The notes under the pieces: model-generated
Seen by the model: only the letters and a program-made list of their open reading frames with translations
Databases searched by the model: none
What the model was told of the DNA's origin: nothing
Assembly: GCA_034509925.1 (NCBI GenBank)
Contig: CM067530.1
Location: 1,472,001-1,536,000, forward strand
Length of the DNA: 64,000 bases
Source: Hirudinaria manillensis
Lineage: Eukaryota > Annelida > Clitellata > Hirudinida > Hirudinidae
Direction: 5' to 3'
Program-made: the position numbers and the translations under genes
Shown here: in pieces, positions 12,801 to 26,500 of the stretch
How the letters are laid out: the number at the start of each line of letters is the position of its first letter
How positions within the stretch are numbered: position 1 is the stretch's first letter

Positions 12801-12910
12801 TCGGTTTTCGAGAATTTGAGAGGAATTGACAGACAAATAAACAGAATATTAAAGAAAAAAAGTTCCAATAAACTTCTAATCACAGTAAAATTGAAATCAA
12901 TTGATGGATA
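9846..12910. other. AT-rich intergenic DNA with unclassified small ORFs
   Basis: Contains a short TGACC repeat (about 9870-9890), a telomere-like GGTTAGGGTTAGGGG at about 9965-9979, and small open frames at 9980-10231, 10282-10518 and 10692-10934 on the plus strand. None resembles a family I know, and a splice joining the first two runs straight into a stop. The rest is AT-rich with homopolymer runs and nothing I can name. Confidence 0.4.
10282..10518 (+). CDS. Unrecognised small basic ORF
   Basis: An ATG-started frame of 78 codons, Lys/Arg-rich (MTKEVTKLFFGDLPKIKKEI...). The opposite strand is also open across the same stretch (10263-10646, 127 codons). No family is recognised, and no splice partner or promoter is visible. 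It may be chance or a relic of a mobile element. Confidence 0.15.
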   Translation: MTKEVTKLFFGDLPKIKKEIKSAGNRLNKQIFSFRRKLFDIPELITRKWKMVQKQLIRGTSEQNILKLCPATFVLREL

Positions 12911-13089
<179 letters not shown>

Positions 13090-13481
13090 ATATTATTATA
13101 TAATATACATTATTATATAATATTATTATTTATAATATAAAATATATTTGTTATATTTTTTATTATAATATTATTATTATTATTATATATTACGTATTAT
13201 CCTAACCCAAACTCTAATAATAAATATTAATAATAATTATAGAAATAATAACAACAACAATATCACACTCAACAATATCTGCTTGGCTTTCGATAAATTC
13301 ATGACATTTCAAAACATCATAAAGTTTTAAAAAAAAAAGAAAAGAAATTCTCGGGAAAAAGAGCGAAATAAAACTAATATTTCCTGAAGGGAAGCAATCA
13401 TCACCAGCGACATCTGTCGCAGAAAAAAGTCTGAGACGTGTTTAAGGCGGTTGTTGACCTAAACGGTAAAGCCAAGACTTT

Positions 13482-13536
13482 ATCACCATCGTCTTCATCA
13501 TCACCATCGTCATCATCATCATCATCATCATCATCA
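13482..13536. repeat. (ATC)n-rich trinucleotide tract
   Basis: CATC/TCA units with CGT interruptions. Confidence 0.9.
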
Positions 13537-14059
13537 AAGAGATTTTGTAATAATAATAATAATAATGAATTTTTTTCGTTAATTTGAAATTAATTTCAAA
13601 TAATTGTTTATTCCTTTAAATCCGTCTGCGTGAACTGTATTTCACAACTTCAAATTTCAAATGCGAACGTATATTGCCATCGTAAGAAGTATTTTTAAAA
13701 TCGCCACATTTAAACGATGAATTTTATTTTATTTTTTTTTACATTTCTAAATTTAATTAATAATTAATAATTAATATAATAATATAAATATACAATATAA
13801 TATAATTATTATATTACAATATAATTAATATCACCTTTCTGATATTAGTTAGCAGTCGTTTGTTGCAATTTGTGCAGGAATAAAAAAAAAGCGCATCTCT
13901 CACCACGTGACCGACAAATTGACCAATCACTCCTCATTTGTTCCCAACACTGGCATTTCACTCTTTGCCTCGAAATTGCATCATGAGTGTTGCCATTGGC
14001 AACGTCCATGACGACTGACAATGATTATGAACCTCTCTGCATCGATAATGACGAGGGTG

Positions 14060-14109
14060 AGGTGATGATGATGATGATGATGACGATGATGACGACGACG
14101 ATGACGACA
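14060..14109. repeat. (GAT)n/(GAC)n tract
   Basis: GATGAT units changing to GACGAC units at the right end. Confidence 0.9.
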
Positions 14110-14323
14110 TGATAAAACTTGATGTACGTTTATGCTCGAACTTTATGTCAGAGATACACTTCATTTTCAATATTTTTTTTCTTAAAGAAATTTAAGAAAT
14201 TTTATTTGAACCAATATTTCGTTGAGGAATTCATTTCGAGCCTGAAGGAAGCGACGGAATTAAATATTAAAAAAAAGCAAAATGTTGAGAACAGAATAAA
14301 TACTTTTGCCATCATCACTTGCC

Positions 14324-14374
14324 GTCATCGTCGTCGTCGTCATCATCATCGTCATCGTCGTCTTCGTCATCGTT
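14324..14374. repeat. (GTC)n/(ATC)n tract
   Basis: GTCGTC and CATCATC units intermixed; the opposite phase to the tract 220 bases to the left, so the two could pair as an inverted repeat. Confidence 0.88.
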
Positions 14375-16380
14375 TCATTTTTTAATATCCCTCTTAAATT
14401 TCTGTACTCTGGATGACAATGTTATATTATAATTTTAAAATTATTATTATTATTGTTATTATTATTATAATAATAATTTTAAAATTATTAATATTATTAT
14501 TATAATTATTACATTATTTTCCAATCAATTCAATTATTTGTTATTAAGTTTTCCGTTATTTTCGTTGCTGAGGATCTGCAGTTAATATTAAATCTTAATT
14601 ACAAATTTTGAGACAAAATTATTGTTTTATAACCTTTTGCAGAAGATGGTCAGAGGCGCCTCTAATTTATGTTTGGGTCCCAACTTAAACCGATTGACAT
14701 AATTAATTATTTCATGTTAAATATTTAAATATTTGCAAAAAATAAAAATAATAAACGAAAGATTCAAGTTTCAGTAAATAATTTATTTTACAACTTATTC
14801 CATCATTTCCGAGACACACTGCAAAAAAAAAAAAACAAGATTTCCAGGGAGACCACTTGGTTCTTTAAGAGAAAATCCAGTGTAAATAAAAATAATTGAA
14901 GATTCTCTACGCTTTTAAGCAATGTTTTCAGAGGATTTCAATTTTAAATCTCCAAGATTTTCATAGATGAAAAGATGTTTTTCAATTTAAATAAATAAAT
15001 AAATAAATAAATTCATTTATTATTTCCAAGAGTCCATTTCAATGCATTGAAATGTTGCGAACGTTTTGGAAATCTTTGTGCTATCAGGAAACGTGGAGTA
15101 GGTGATCTCGGAATTTACAGGAAATTAAGACGTAATTTTCAGAATTTTTATACTTTTTATGGTCAAATTAAAGTTATAAATAACCGATGAAAATAATAAC
15201 GATTGAGTAAATGAATTTTTTTTTTTGGGTAATTCAGAATATAAAAAAAAAACAAACTAATATTTGGATCAATTCCGCTAGGAAACATTTAATTCAGAAA
15301 GGGGCGTGGAACAATTATTCGCGGTGCAGAAAATGGAAGTGTTTCATCTCAGTTCAGAAATGTAAAACTTTATGAATTGTTTCCCGATTGTATGTATATT
15401 GTTGTATGTATGTTGTTGTTGTTGTTGCTGTTGTTTTATCTCTTTGATTGTCGGGCATCAGGTAATAAAAATTAATTTATTTACCAGGGAAACTGTTGTT
15501 ACGATTGTTACGAATCAAAGTTAAAAGGGCATACAAACGCGATTACAGAAGCATTAAATAGTCGTATTTGTAAATAAATATAACAGTTATAAATGCATTC
15601 AAATTATATTTCTTTGGATTACATGTCTATGTTTTTATCTTTAATTTCTAAAACATGATGATAAAACATGCCGAGAAATTTCAATTGAAATTGTTGATAC
15701 AGCAACAATAATAACAACAACAGCAACATTCAATTGTTTTCTCAACAATATCAACAAGAAAAAGCTTCCTACAGAAGTGTAATGGAACAAGGGAACAATA
15801 GAGGATTATCTAGATTTGGACGGTACATTCATTCCAGTTCAATTTATTTTATTTTATGTTATTAGTCACTAAAAACATGAAAAATTCAATCGGGCAACAA
15901 ACCATGAAATTCGGCAACAAGTTTGTATTTTTAAAACATTTTCAATTCTTATTTCCCCGGACGAATACATCATCGACTTAATTTAAAAATTAATCTTTAA
16001 TCTTTGATTCCAAGTTTGTTTTTTTTTAAAGCATTTTTTCCCTATTTGACAAGAAAAGAATTGATAATTCATTTAATTCATTGTAATTAAATAAATAAAT
16101 TATATTAAATAAAATAAAAAAAAATTATATTAAAAAAAATAAAATAAAATTATATTAAATTAAATAAAATATCGAGTTTCATAAAATAAAAAAATGGAAC
16201 CTTGAAACTTGAGCTGCCTGACCTTGTGAATTCAGTAAGAAATTATGAAATTATATTATCATTCGTGTCGTTGTTTTGACTTAAATGAATAATGATTTAA
16301 GTAAATTAATAACATTTCATCTATTAATTATTATTATTAAATAATTAATTATTATCATTATTAATTATTATTAGTTGTAT

Positions 16381-16645
16381 CATTAAAGGCAGGCGCTTTA
16401 ACCGACTAATGTCTCGCTAAAGTTTATTTGTATAGATTAGGCAGTGACGTTATCGTGGCAAGATGGCAGGATTTTTAGATTTAACATGGTATAGTTGTGG
16501 CATATAAAACCTATATAAAAACACTCCTCTAATCGAGTACTATGTTGTGTCAAAATTTCAAAGCAATTGGTTAAGTACTTTCAGAGAACATTTACATGAT
16601 ACAAACACACATTGCATTTTTATTTATATAGATAGATATTATTAT
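16381..16645. mobile_element. Possible relic of a short interspersed or LINE-tail element
   Basis: On the minus strand, the segment TTAGTCGGTTAAAGCGCCTG at about 16392-16412 resembles a tRNA A-box region. To the right lies a stretch typical of retroelement 3' ends: CAAAATTTCAAAGCAATTGG, a 'pressure-type' AGTACTTTCAGAG segment, then ACAAACACACATT and TTTATTTATATAGATAGAT. The look is familiar, but I cannot name the family or its limits. Confidence 0.3.
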
Positions 16646-16945
16646 GTTGACATTTCATTCATTCATTGTAAATAAGGTAAGTTTACAAATTCCAGTTTAT
16701 TTCTTTAAAAAAAAGTATGTGACCAATTAGAAAACAAAAATGTAAATCAGACCCAGGTGTCGATTCAGGGTCATAGTGAAGATGTAATTAACACTAAATA
16801 GAGCCACCTGCTTCTTAATGTTCTCGTAGAAGGAGTCCTTATACGGAGGTGGATTAAAAAGTTTCACTCTGGGGATTAGAAGCAAAGTCTAAAAAAATAA
16901 AAGTGAGGTTTTTGAGCCTCTAACAATTTATTTAGTATGCATACG

Positions 16946-17002
16946 AGGATGATGATGATGATGATGATGATGACGACGATGAAGCAGATGATGATGATGA
17001 TG
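16946..17002. repeat. (GAT)n tract with GAC/GCA variants
   Basis: GATGATGATG array with GACGAC and GCA interruptions. Confidence 0.9.
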
Positions 17003-17285
17003 GCCATGATTATGGTTATGATTATGATACAATTTTTATAATAACGGAGAGCTGGGGGAAGTGGTTTCTTCGTTTTATTCGAACGTGGAATCGTATATTT
17101 GCTGCGAAATTGCTTCGGTTCTGCACGATTTTATTGATAATTCCAAACATTCCACATTGAATAGCAGAACATTAAAGTTTAAGACGAAGTATCCGATGTT
17201 AATGTTTTTCAAAGTGAATTTTAATATTTTTTTGCTTGACTTGACAATCGAAAAATTATTGAAGCATAATTTTATGTCCAGTGGA

Positions 17286-17330
17286 TATTATTATTATTTT
17301 TATTATCATTATTATTATTATTATTATTAT
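17286..17330. repeat. (ATT)n tract
   Basis: ATT units with two interruptions. Confidence 0.85.
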
Positions 17331-17849
17331 TCGGCTCCCAAACAACTTTTTTGTCGTCAGACGTAATTGTTTGTAGATTGCTTGTATGAAACATACAAGA
17401 TTCAAGGATGTTTGTTTTGGCTGTCGAACTAAACAAATCAAAATCAAAAGTTTAAAACTTACGAATTGCATCTGGTTTAAAAAAACAAGTTAATGCTGAG
17501 TTATTAATTAAATTAATATAAATATTTAAAAAAATAAATAATAAATTAATACATTAGAATTAATTAATCAGGGCGCTACTGAATGTGTGATTTAAATAAT
17601 TTAAAAATCAATTTCACTTTATAAACGTGAATGGAGATTAAGATATTAAGATATTAAATATTTACAATATTTCGTCAATCAAGTAACATTCTCTGTTGTT
17701 ACAGCATTACAATGTTTTACATCTTGTTACAATATTATGTTTTACTTAATGTTATCTCGTTTGCATGTGAATAGCGTCCGTTAGTCGCCCCTGGATTTTA
17801 TTTATTTTATTTATTTATTCGATTTGAGAAAGAAACAAAGTATATTATA

Positions 17850-18715
17850 ATGTTTTACATAGTGTTATACTGCGTTACAATGATTTACAATATATTAAAA
17901 TATATTACAATAATTTACAGTATTGCAATACATTAAATGTTTTACATAGTGTTACGATATATTACAATTACAATTACAATATTACAATTACACTATTACA
18001 ATTACAGTATTACAATTACAATATTACAATTACAGTATTACAATACATCACAATGTTTTACATATTGTTACACGTTACAATCATTTACAGTATTACAATA
18101 TTTTATTACAATGTTTTACATCGTGTTACAATATATTACAATTACAATATTACATTTACAATATTACAATTTCAGTATTACAATACGCTACAATGTTTTA
18201 CATCGTGTTACAATATATTACAATTACAATATATTACAATTACAATATATTACAATTACAATATTACATTTACAATATTACATTTACAATATTACAATTT
18301 CAGTATTACAATACGCTACAATGTTTTACATCGTGTTACAATATAATACAATTACAATATTACATTTACAATATTACAATTTCAGTATTACAATACGCTA
18401 CAATGTTTTACATCGTGTTACAATATATTACAATTACAATATTACATTTACAATATTACAATTTCAGTATTACAATACGCTACAATGTTTTATGTGTTAC
18501 AATATATTACAATTACAATATATTACATTTACAATATTACAATTTCAGTATTACAATACGCTACAATGTTTTACATCGTGTTACAATATATTACAATTAC
18601 AATATATTACAATTACAATATATTACAATTACAATATATTACATTTACAATATTACAATTTCAGTATTACAATACGCTACAATGTTTTACATCGTGTTAC
18701 AATGCTCTTCATCGA
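17850..18715. repeat. TTACAATA-based higher-order minisatellite
   Basis: An array of TTACAAT(A/T) and TTACATTTACAATA units. A longer block, CGCTACAATGTTTTACATCG TG..., recurs at about 18187, 18316, 18397, 18478 (shortened), 18558 and 18677, each time followed by TTACAATATA and ending with ATTTCAGTATTACAATA. Block length varies from about 75 to 130 bases because the inner short units change copy number. The long open frames across it are by-products of the repeat. Confidence 0.92.
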
Positions 18716-19155
18716 AATGATCCTCGACCAGCAATAAAAACTTTTATTGCAGGAGTGCCGTCGCATTAAGCAACAAATTTTTGGACAACTTTTTCCATCA
18801 GCGTTTAATTCAATTTTTCAAAAATATATTTCCGGAACAAGTGAAAAAACAATTTTTTTATTTTGTTTGAATTTCCTGGAAAATAAATAAATAAATAAAT
18901 AAATTGGATGCATTATGTTTCAAGAGACATTCGAAACTGGAATTACTCTGACATTGTGCATTGTGTTTCACTCGGTCGTCCGATCAAATTGAAATTTTTA
19001 TCGGACCTAATTTAATAAAATAAAATGAAATAAAATAAAATAGAAATATTAAATTGAAATGGCACTGAATTCTTTTCATAATTGAAAAGGCCGGTGAGAG
19101 GTTCATGAGTTCAAGGTCACTCGGACTCACAACAGAAATATTGATGATGAAAAGC

Positions 19156-19210
19156 ACGACGACGACGACGGAGACGATGACATCCGATGATGACGACGAC
19201 GACGATGATG
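19156..19210. repeat. (GAC)n/(GAT)n tract
   Basis: GACGACGAC and GATGATG units mixed. Confidence 0.88.
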
Positions 19211-19330
19211 GCATTTATATCAGTTAGTGACTGAAATGATTCATCAACAAATAATTTATCTTAAAACTCATAATTTCATCACAAATGGAACATTTTAAAA
19301 TTCTATCGCACCTAAAGACATCATGCAACC

Positions 19331-19366
19331 GTCATCATCATACTCATCGTCGTCGTCTTCTTCTTC
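19331..19366. repeat. (ATC)n/(GTC)n/(TTC)n tract
   Basis: CATCATCATAC, then CGTCGTCGTC, then TTCTTCTTC. Confidence 0.85.
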
Positions 19367-19726
19367 AACACAACTACACAACAACAAGCTCTCTTCGTTC
19401 TGCCCGACAAGCATCGCGTCCCTAATGCCTTCAGCGAGCCAAAGTGACCTCGCAGGTCAACGGTTCAAAGAGTTCGCCGTCAGATGGCGCTGCAAGATTT
19501 CTTCCTCGTACTTGAAAAATGACGATAGGTTTGAAATCTGAAACGAAAGCGAAAGGAGTTTGGAAATTTCTGGAAGGCATTAATTGCAAATCGTCTGCTT
19601 GGAAAAAAAAATTTTTCCTTTTCTTTATGACTTCTGTTGTTGCTTGGAGACCGTAAAGTAGCCAACTGTGGCTTGTATAAATTCCAGTCATATTGGACGT
19701 GTAAACATCGACGGCCTCTCTCACAT

Positions 19727-20015
<289 letters not shown>

Positions 20016-20159
20016 TTTATCCATGCAACACAATCGTTTTTTTTATATTATTATTTATTTTTTAAAGGCAATATTTCAATTTAAAGGATGTTCATGTGAT
20101 GGCATCGGATTTTATAGGGCTAATATTCATAATATCGGTAAATAATAGTATTAATAATA

Positions 20160-20245
20160 CCAAAAACGTCACCTTTATAATAATAAAATTTGGCAGCGCC
20201 GACAACAAGAATAATAATAATAATAATAAATGTTATTATTATTAT
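20160..20245. repeat. AAT tracts enclosing a 25-base unique segment
   Basis: Two (AAT)n tracts flank a segment reading TTTGGCAGCGCCGACAACAAG. The last bases before the second tract (ACAAG then AATAATAAT) match the junction at the 3' end of the 26.3-31.4 kb retrotransposon (GTACAAG then AATAATAAT). This could be an extremely truncated insertion, or chance. Confidence 0.3.
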
Positions 20246-20395
20246 GCTTTTAATTAATTAAAATAATGTCGAATTTATTCCAAACCATTTTGAATTTTGA
20301 GGACTAAAAGTTTTGCTCCTCGAAGCATAATCGTTTACGGACTTTCCATTTCTTTTTCTCTTTACACACAAAAAAATTGAATCTCTACGGACGCA

Positions 20396-20505
20396 ACAAC
20401 AACGACAACAACAATGACACCAACAACAACAACAACAGCAACAACAACAACAGCAACAACAACAACAATAGCAACAACAACAACAATAGCAGCAACAACA
20501 ACAAA
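20396..20505. repeat. (ACA)n/(CAA)n tract
   Basis: ACAACAACA units with GCA, GAC and ATA variants. Confidence 0.9.
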
Positions 20506-20762
20506 TGTTCCAGTCGAATTCCAGTTCACATTCGCATTTACGAGTTTGTGAATTGGACGAAAATGTGTCAAATATTTGCAGCCGTAAATAATGAAGGAGC
20601 AGTTCTTGTGTAGTCGTAGGTTTTATTGTTATTGGGAACCTCTGTTGTTCAAGTGCAAATTCATCAGAAGCAGTTGAAAATGTACCACGAACGGTTTCTA
20701 ATTTGCAGTAAAATGTTTTCCAGACGACCATAGCCATCGTCATCACTTCCGCGAGTGAAAAT

Positions 20763-20838
20763 GTTATTATTATTATTATTTTTATTATTATTATTATTAT
20801 TGTTATTATTATTGTTGTTATTGTTGTTATTGTTGTTA

Positions 20839-20873
<35 letters not shown>

Positions 20874-20910
20874 GTTATTATTATTGTTGTTATTGTTGTT
20901 ATTGTTGTTA

Positions 20911-20975
<65 letters not shown>

Positions 20976-21036
20976 GTTATTGTTGTTGTTGTTGTTGTTG
21001 TTGTTATTATTATTGCTATTATTATTATTATTATAT
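20763..21036. repeat. (ATT)n/(GTT)n compound microsatellite
   Basis: TTATTA units interleaved with TTGTTG units. A sub-block of about 70 bases, from the ATTATTGTTATTATTATTG segment to the following TTATTGTTATTATTATT, appears twice (about 20801 and 20871), so higher-order duplication has occurred. Confidence 0.93.
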
Positions 21037-21210
21037 TGCTGATATATATTAATATATTACTTTGCAATCAATTCTTCACTTCGGGCTTTAATTCATTGCT
21101 TATCGACTGACCACGCAACGAAGGTTGCAACATGAAAAATTTAAACGATGGAAACATATTAATATATTATTATATTAATATATACTATTATATTAATATT
21201 ATTACATTAA

Positions 21211-21441
<231 letters not shown>

Positions 21442-22114
21442 ACATATATTAATATAATATCCACCTTTCAATGATTTTCCAATTACCGAAAATAACAACA
21501 ACAACAATAACAACAGCAACCACTAACACGGGCATCGAACCTTCTTTTATCGCCCCCATACGAGTCCCCACTTGGGGGCTTTGGGTGGGTGGACTGACGG
21601 GGAACTGACGGGGGACTGTCGGCCAGGGAGAGTGCAGGGACTTGGTCTTCCAGAAGATTAATGGCAGGACATCCTTTGCTATTTTTTCCTTGCATCGGAA
21701 AAAGATTTCTCATTTTCTTTGACAAATGTTTTGTTTTTGGTGAGTAACAGTGGCCAATAACGTATTAAGGACGGGTGGAATTTTTTTTTTGCTGCAAGTA
21801 ATTACAAGGAAGTCAACGTTTGAGCTTCTGAATATGCATAACTTCTCGTTCAAATGATGTAAATTATTAATTTATTAATTTATTCAAATCTCTTTATATG
21901 CAATGCTAAGGGAACAGTCTGTTTAGCGGAAGCTTGCGCTTCCTTAAGACTGACCCTATGAGTTTATTTTGTATTTTAAGTTTCATTTGTTTCGTTTGTG
22001 TACATAACTGTTTGTTCAATAAACTCATAAACTCAAAAAAAAAAAAAAGGAGACGGTGTAAACTATATTGTCTGACACCGTCACTGGATCTCAGCATCAA
22101 CCGTCGTCATGGTA

Positions 22115-22555
<441 letters not shown>

Positions 22556-22974
22556 AAATCTCTTTTACGTTCAATCTTTCATGCAAACATTGGAGATCAA
22601 TTAATGAATCTACAATTCAAATTGACCGGATGTAAGAGGCCTAGAAATTGTTGGAACAATTGTTTTTAAATGATTTTAAAATGTTTTTAAATGATTTTCA
22701 GATACAATTCTAACTAATTAAAACATCTGTGATCAGTGTTCGTGCGGCTTTTAAATTCGCTTCACTTTTCATAACTTTCTCGAACTTTAACAATTTTTAA
22801 TTTTGAACAAACAAAAATATTTTTTGCCAATTTTAAGTTGCATTAAAAATAAAATAAAACAAATAAACTTTAAGATTAGACTGAATTTTAAAATCTAAAA
22901 CAAGTTTCCCATCTATGTTGTTGTCGTATTCCTCCTTCTCCTACTCCTTATCTTCCTCTTCCTCCTCCTCCTCC

Positions 22975-23056
22975 ACCTCATCACCATCATCATCATCACC
23001 TCAAGTTTCATCATCACCACCAACACCGTTACCTGTCATCGTCGTCGTCGTCGTCC
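22975..23056. repeat. (ATC)n/(GTC)n tract with CCT-rich lead
   Basis: CTCCTCCTC leads into CATCATC and then GTCGTCGTC units. Confidence 0.85.
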
Positions 23057-23204
23057 TCGTATTCTAAATAATCGACATCAGAAAGGCCATCAGAGATATC
23101 AGCTCAGAGCAGAAGTTTCACATTTTATATTAAATGATGTCGTTAATGCTTCAAGCCCCATAGAAACATGTGCCCGTGCTAAATGGTATGTAGAGAAATT
23201 AAGA

Positions 23205-23465
23205 CGCATCCATCCGTCCATCCATCCGTCCATCCCTCCATCCATTAATTCATGCATCCATCCATCCATCCATCCATCCATCCATCCATCCATCCATCCA
23301 TCCATCCATCCATCCATCCATCCATCCATCCATCCATCCATCCATCCATCCATCCATCCATCCATCCATCCATCCATCCATCCATCCATCCATCCATCCA
23401 TCCATCCATCCATCCATCCATCCATCCATCCATCCATCCATCCATCCATCCATCTGTCCGTCCGT
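23205..23465. repeat. (CATC)n microsatellite, about 50 perfect units
   Basis: Perfect CATC/TCCA units occupy about 23253-23453. The flanks have diverged units (GTCC, CCTC, GTCCGTCC), and a short related tract reappears at 23576-23613. The SIHP and MDGW frames are artefacts. Confidence 0.98.
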
Positions 23466-23844
23466 CCGTCGGTCCGTTCATAATTCTATCCATCTGACCG
23501 TCTATCCTTCGACTTTCGAGCTAAGAGGCAGTTGACCGGACCATTCACTAACAATTCTTCGGTGCTCCATGTACCCATCCGTCCGTCCGTCCGTCCATCC
23601 ATCCATCCATCCTTCAGTCCATCATCTTCTTCGCCATCGTTAGAAGCAATCCTTCCCCCATTTTGGAATCAAAGTCATGCGAGGCGCAGGAGCTGTAAAT
23701 TCCAATCAGAGATAAGCCCTGATTGCGATGTCATCTGATGATGATGATGATGATTACTTTCACTCTGATTTTGACGAATTTATTTTTATGAGCTTGTTCG
23801 AGTAAAACTTACTTTTAAGCAGTGCAAAAATAAAAAAAAAATTT

Positions 23845-24228
23845 TTTCTTCTCGGCTCCGGTGAGGAATGAATGCCGGGCACTACCAGTGCTCTCAATAA
23901 TTCACCCAAGAACTCTCCGAAAAATGTGGGCAGTGCCCAGCAAGGAGAGCTTCTGAATCTCCGAAGTCTTTGGTCGTCCTGGTATTAGCGTTATGAGAGC
24001 TCCTACAATTACCCTTAGGACTTTAGACTTCACGTTCCTTATATTTGCTAATTTTTTAGCTTCTTTAAGCGCGATGTTCTTATCATCCGGGACTGAAACA
24101 TCGATTAGCATGCACGACTTGGATCTCCTGTCATGGATGACAATGTCAGATCTATTGGCCAATATTTTCCAGTCCGTCATTATTGAGTAGTCCCATAAGA
24201 TGGTGCACTCATTTATATTTGTCACTAT
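23845..24228 (-). mobile_element. 5'-truncated tail of a restriction-like-endonuclease retrotransposon
   Basis: On the minus strand, codons from 24225 to a stop at 23902 encode the C-terminus of an ORF2-type protein. It aligns with the end of the full-length element at 26.5-30.3 kb: TILWDYSIMTDWKILANRSD against TIMWNQGIITDRKIQANRPD, then LIDVSVPDD against LIEISVPDD, and SLLGTAHIFRRVLG against VLFGTAHILRKILD. Two positions of the nuclease region differ (RSD for RPD, D for E), so the copy is from another lineage or has decayed. The 3'UTR is short, ending GGAGCCGAGAAG followed by an A run. The truncated 5' end abuts degenerate ATT repeat (24226-24262). Confidence 0.85.
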
Positions 24229-25071
24229 ATTATTAATATTAATTTTATTATAATTATTATTATGTCATATTTCAAAGATTCGCAATCGTCATCATGGCCG
24301 TTTGCAACTGTAGTGGTGATCGTCATCAAATATTCATTTCTTCATGCCCTATTCATCATCTCGACTCGTGGACCAATAAACTTTCCCTTTAAAAAAAAGA
24401 TACGAAAATAATCTCCCGAACTCTCAAATCAAGACGTTTTGCTCCAATTTCAATTCCTTTTTAGAATTTTTTTTTTTTTATATTTTAAAAATTTAATTCA
24501 ATAAAATATTATTTACTTATATTTTATTTTTAGAAATTAGATTTAAATACTTTCCTTTTCGAGGAAAATATGCCGCCTAATACTCGGGAAGAGAGACAAA
24601 AACTCAACAATCACGGATTATGATTGATTGAGGCATCACCATGTTGACTTATCAGCTGGGCTCTTCATCAAATGAATTTCTTTTTTTTTTTAAGTTTGTC
24701 CTCGGTTTTCTAAAATTATTAATAATATTTTCGTGAGGAATTTTTTTAAATTAATTATAAATTAATCAAAAATTAAATATTTGACATGTCGAGTTGAATG
24801 CCTAATTTAAAAAGAAATATCTAGGATTTCAAAGACAACTCATTGTTATGCATGAATGTTGTGTATTAATTTTGTGTTTGTATTGTATCAATGTTTGCGC
24901 ATTAAAGTTGTTGCGACAGCATCTTGTATTTCCACTTTGACCTCAGGTGGTCATGTTGTGACCACCGAAAGTTCATATTGTTAATTCAGCTTAATGAAGA
25001 TTTAAGTTTAAATAAAATCCTTAAAAAATATTTAATTCCAAAGCAGTACTACAATTTCTATAAACATAACA

Positions 25072-25088
25072 GGGTTAGGGTTAGGGTT
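25072..25088 (+). repeat. Interstitial telomere-like repeat
   Basis: GGGTTAGGGTTAGGGTTTT, two to three TTAGGG units. A similar motif lies near 9965. Confidence 0.7.
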
Positions 25089-26130
25089 TTGATGACGGAT
25101 TGAGGTCCTACGATGCCATTTTTCACGAATGACAAAAGGTTCCTGAAGAAGTCTTTGAATGTCACTTTTTCTGTCGCTTGTGAAACTCAAATAAACTGTT
25201 TAAACGTTTGAACTTTGAATAATTCCCACCCCAGGTAGACGCCAGCAAGCTGACATCAACCTTATTAAAAGTGAAAAGACTAAAATATCTTCATTTGAAA
25301 TGGCAGAAAAAAATGATTTGAAATTATTGTTCAAAAGAAACGAATATTGAAAACAAAATTATTTTTTTTAGTTTCTCTTTTTATCTTTTGGTTTGTATTC
25401 GTGATTTCGATTCTGACCTTGGAATGGAGGTCAAAAGCTGCAGGAAGTCAACAAAAAGAATAAACAACACAAAAAATACGACAAAAGGCACAACAACAAC
25501 ACCAACAAAATCAACAAATAGGATGCGAAAAATCCGTCAGGAGCACGTTCGAGTTGCTACTTGGAAGCTCCTTGTTTGCAATTGTATGCAGGTCACGGTG
25601 TTGTTTGCAGTTGTATGATTGTTGTAATCTTGTTTGCCCAATTTTAATGAAGCATTTGCCGACCTCGAGGCAAAAAGAAAACATTGCAATTAATCTCACG
25701 CTGTTCATGCCAAATTAAGCTTTTCCTTTCTAGTCAGAAATCGGTAGAAAATGACACCAATGGAATTCAACGACGGAAATGAAAGAAAATCTTCATGGTA
25801 TTTATTTACATTTAAAAAATAAACAAACAAATAAATAAGTAAATAAATAATAAAATTCAAATGCGATTCCAAAAACATTTGCAAAAAGACTTTTATTTTT
25901 TTTTAAAACACGGAGAATCTTCCCGTCTTGTCAAACATTGCGAAGGCACAACACATTTTTGAGGAATTATTTCGCAAAATTGCCTTTCAGTATCACAAGT
26001 CTTTCGATCGAAATGCTGGTCACGTGTCAGGAAAATTTTGGATGCAAACAGCACTTGAACTAAATTTGGATCTCAATTTTCCTCTGTTAAGGTGACACCC
26101 AATACTTTATTGCTCCGAGATATTAAGACA

Positions 26131-26303
<173 letters not shown>

Positions 26304-26500
26304 TTGTACAAACTCGACCATAGCGGCCGGAAAATCAATGGTTCCAGGTCTCAGCCAGAGTCCTCAGGAAACCACGTTCACAAGTTCCGCGCGATTCAAT
26401 GTCACAAAAAATAAGAACAAAAATACAAATAAAAATCATCAACTCCAATCAAACTCAAATCAAACTCCAGTTCACCAACAGAAAAAGATCAAAAAAACAT

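Larger units (their letters stand above)
13090..17850. other. Intergenic AT-rich DNA with trinucleotide tracts
   Basis: No protein gene is supported. It holds several CAT/CGT tracts (listed separately), a short (AAAT)n at 14990-15012, a possible mobile-element relic at 16381-16645 and an ATT tract at 17286-17330. Confidence 0.5.

Noticed and set aside
17850..18715. CRISPR-like array
   Set aside because: Repeats are contiguous and degenerate without unique spacers, and the DNA is animal nuclear.
17937..18769. 266-codon and overlapping frames with ITITILQLQYYN repeats
   Set aside because: The TTACAAT minisatellite leaves all plus frames open; there is no gene structure.
23099..23497. MDGWMDGW and SIHPSIHP frames
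   Set aside because: Products of the (CATC)n array read in different frames.
24946..24966. 8-bp inverted repeat GGTGGTCA/TGACCACC
   Set aside because: A short hairpin without supporting context; likely chance.
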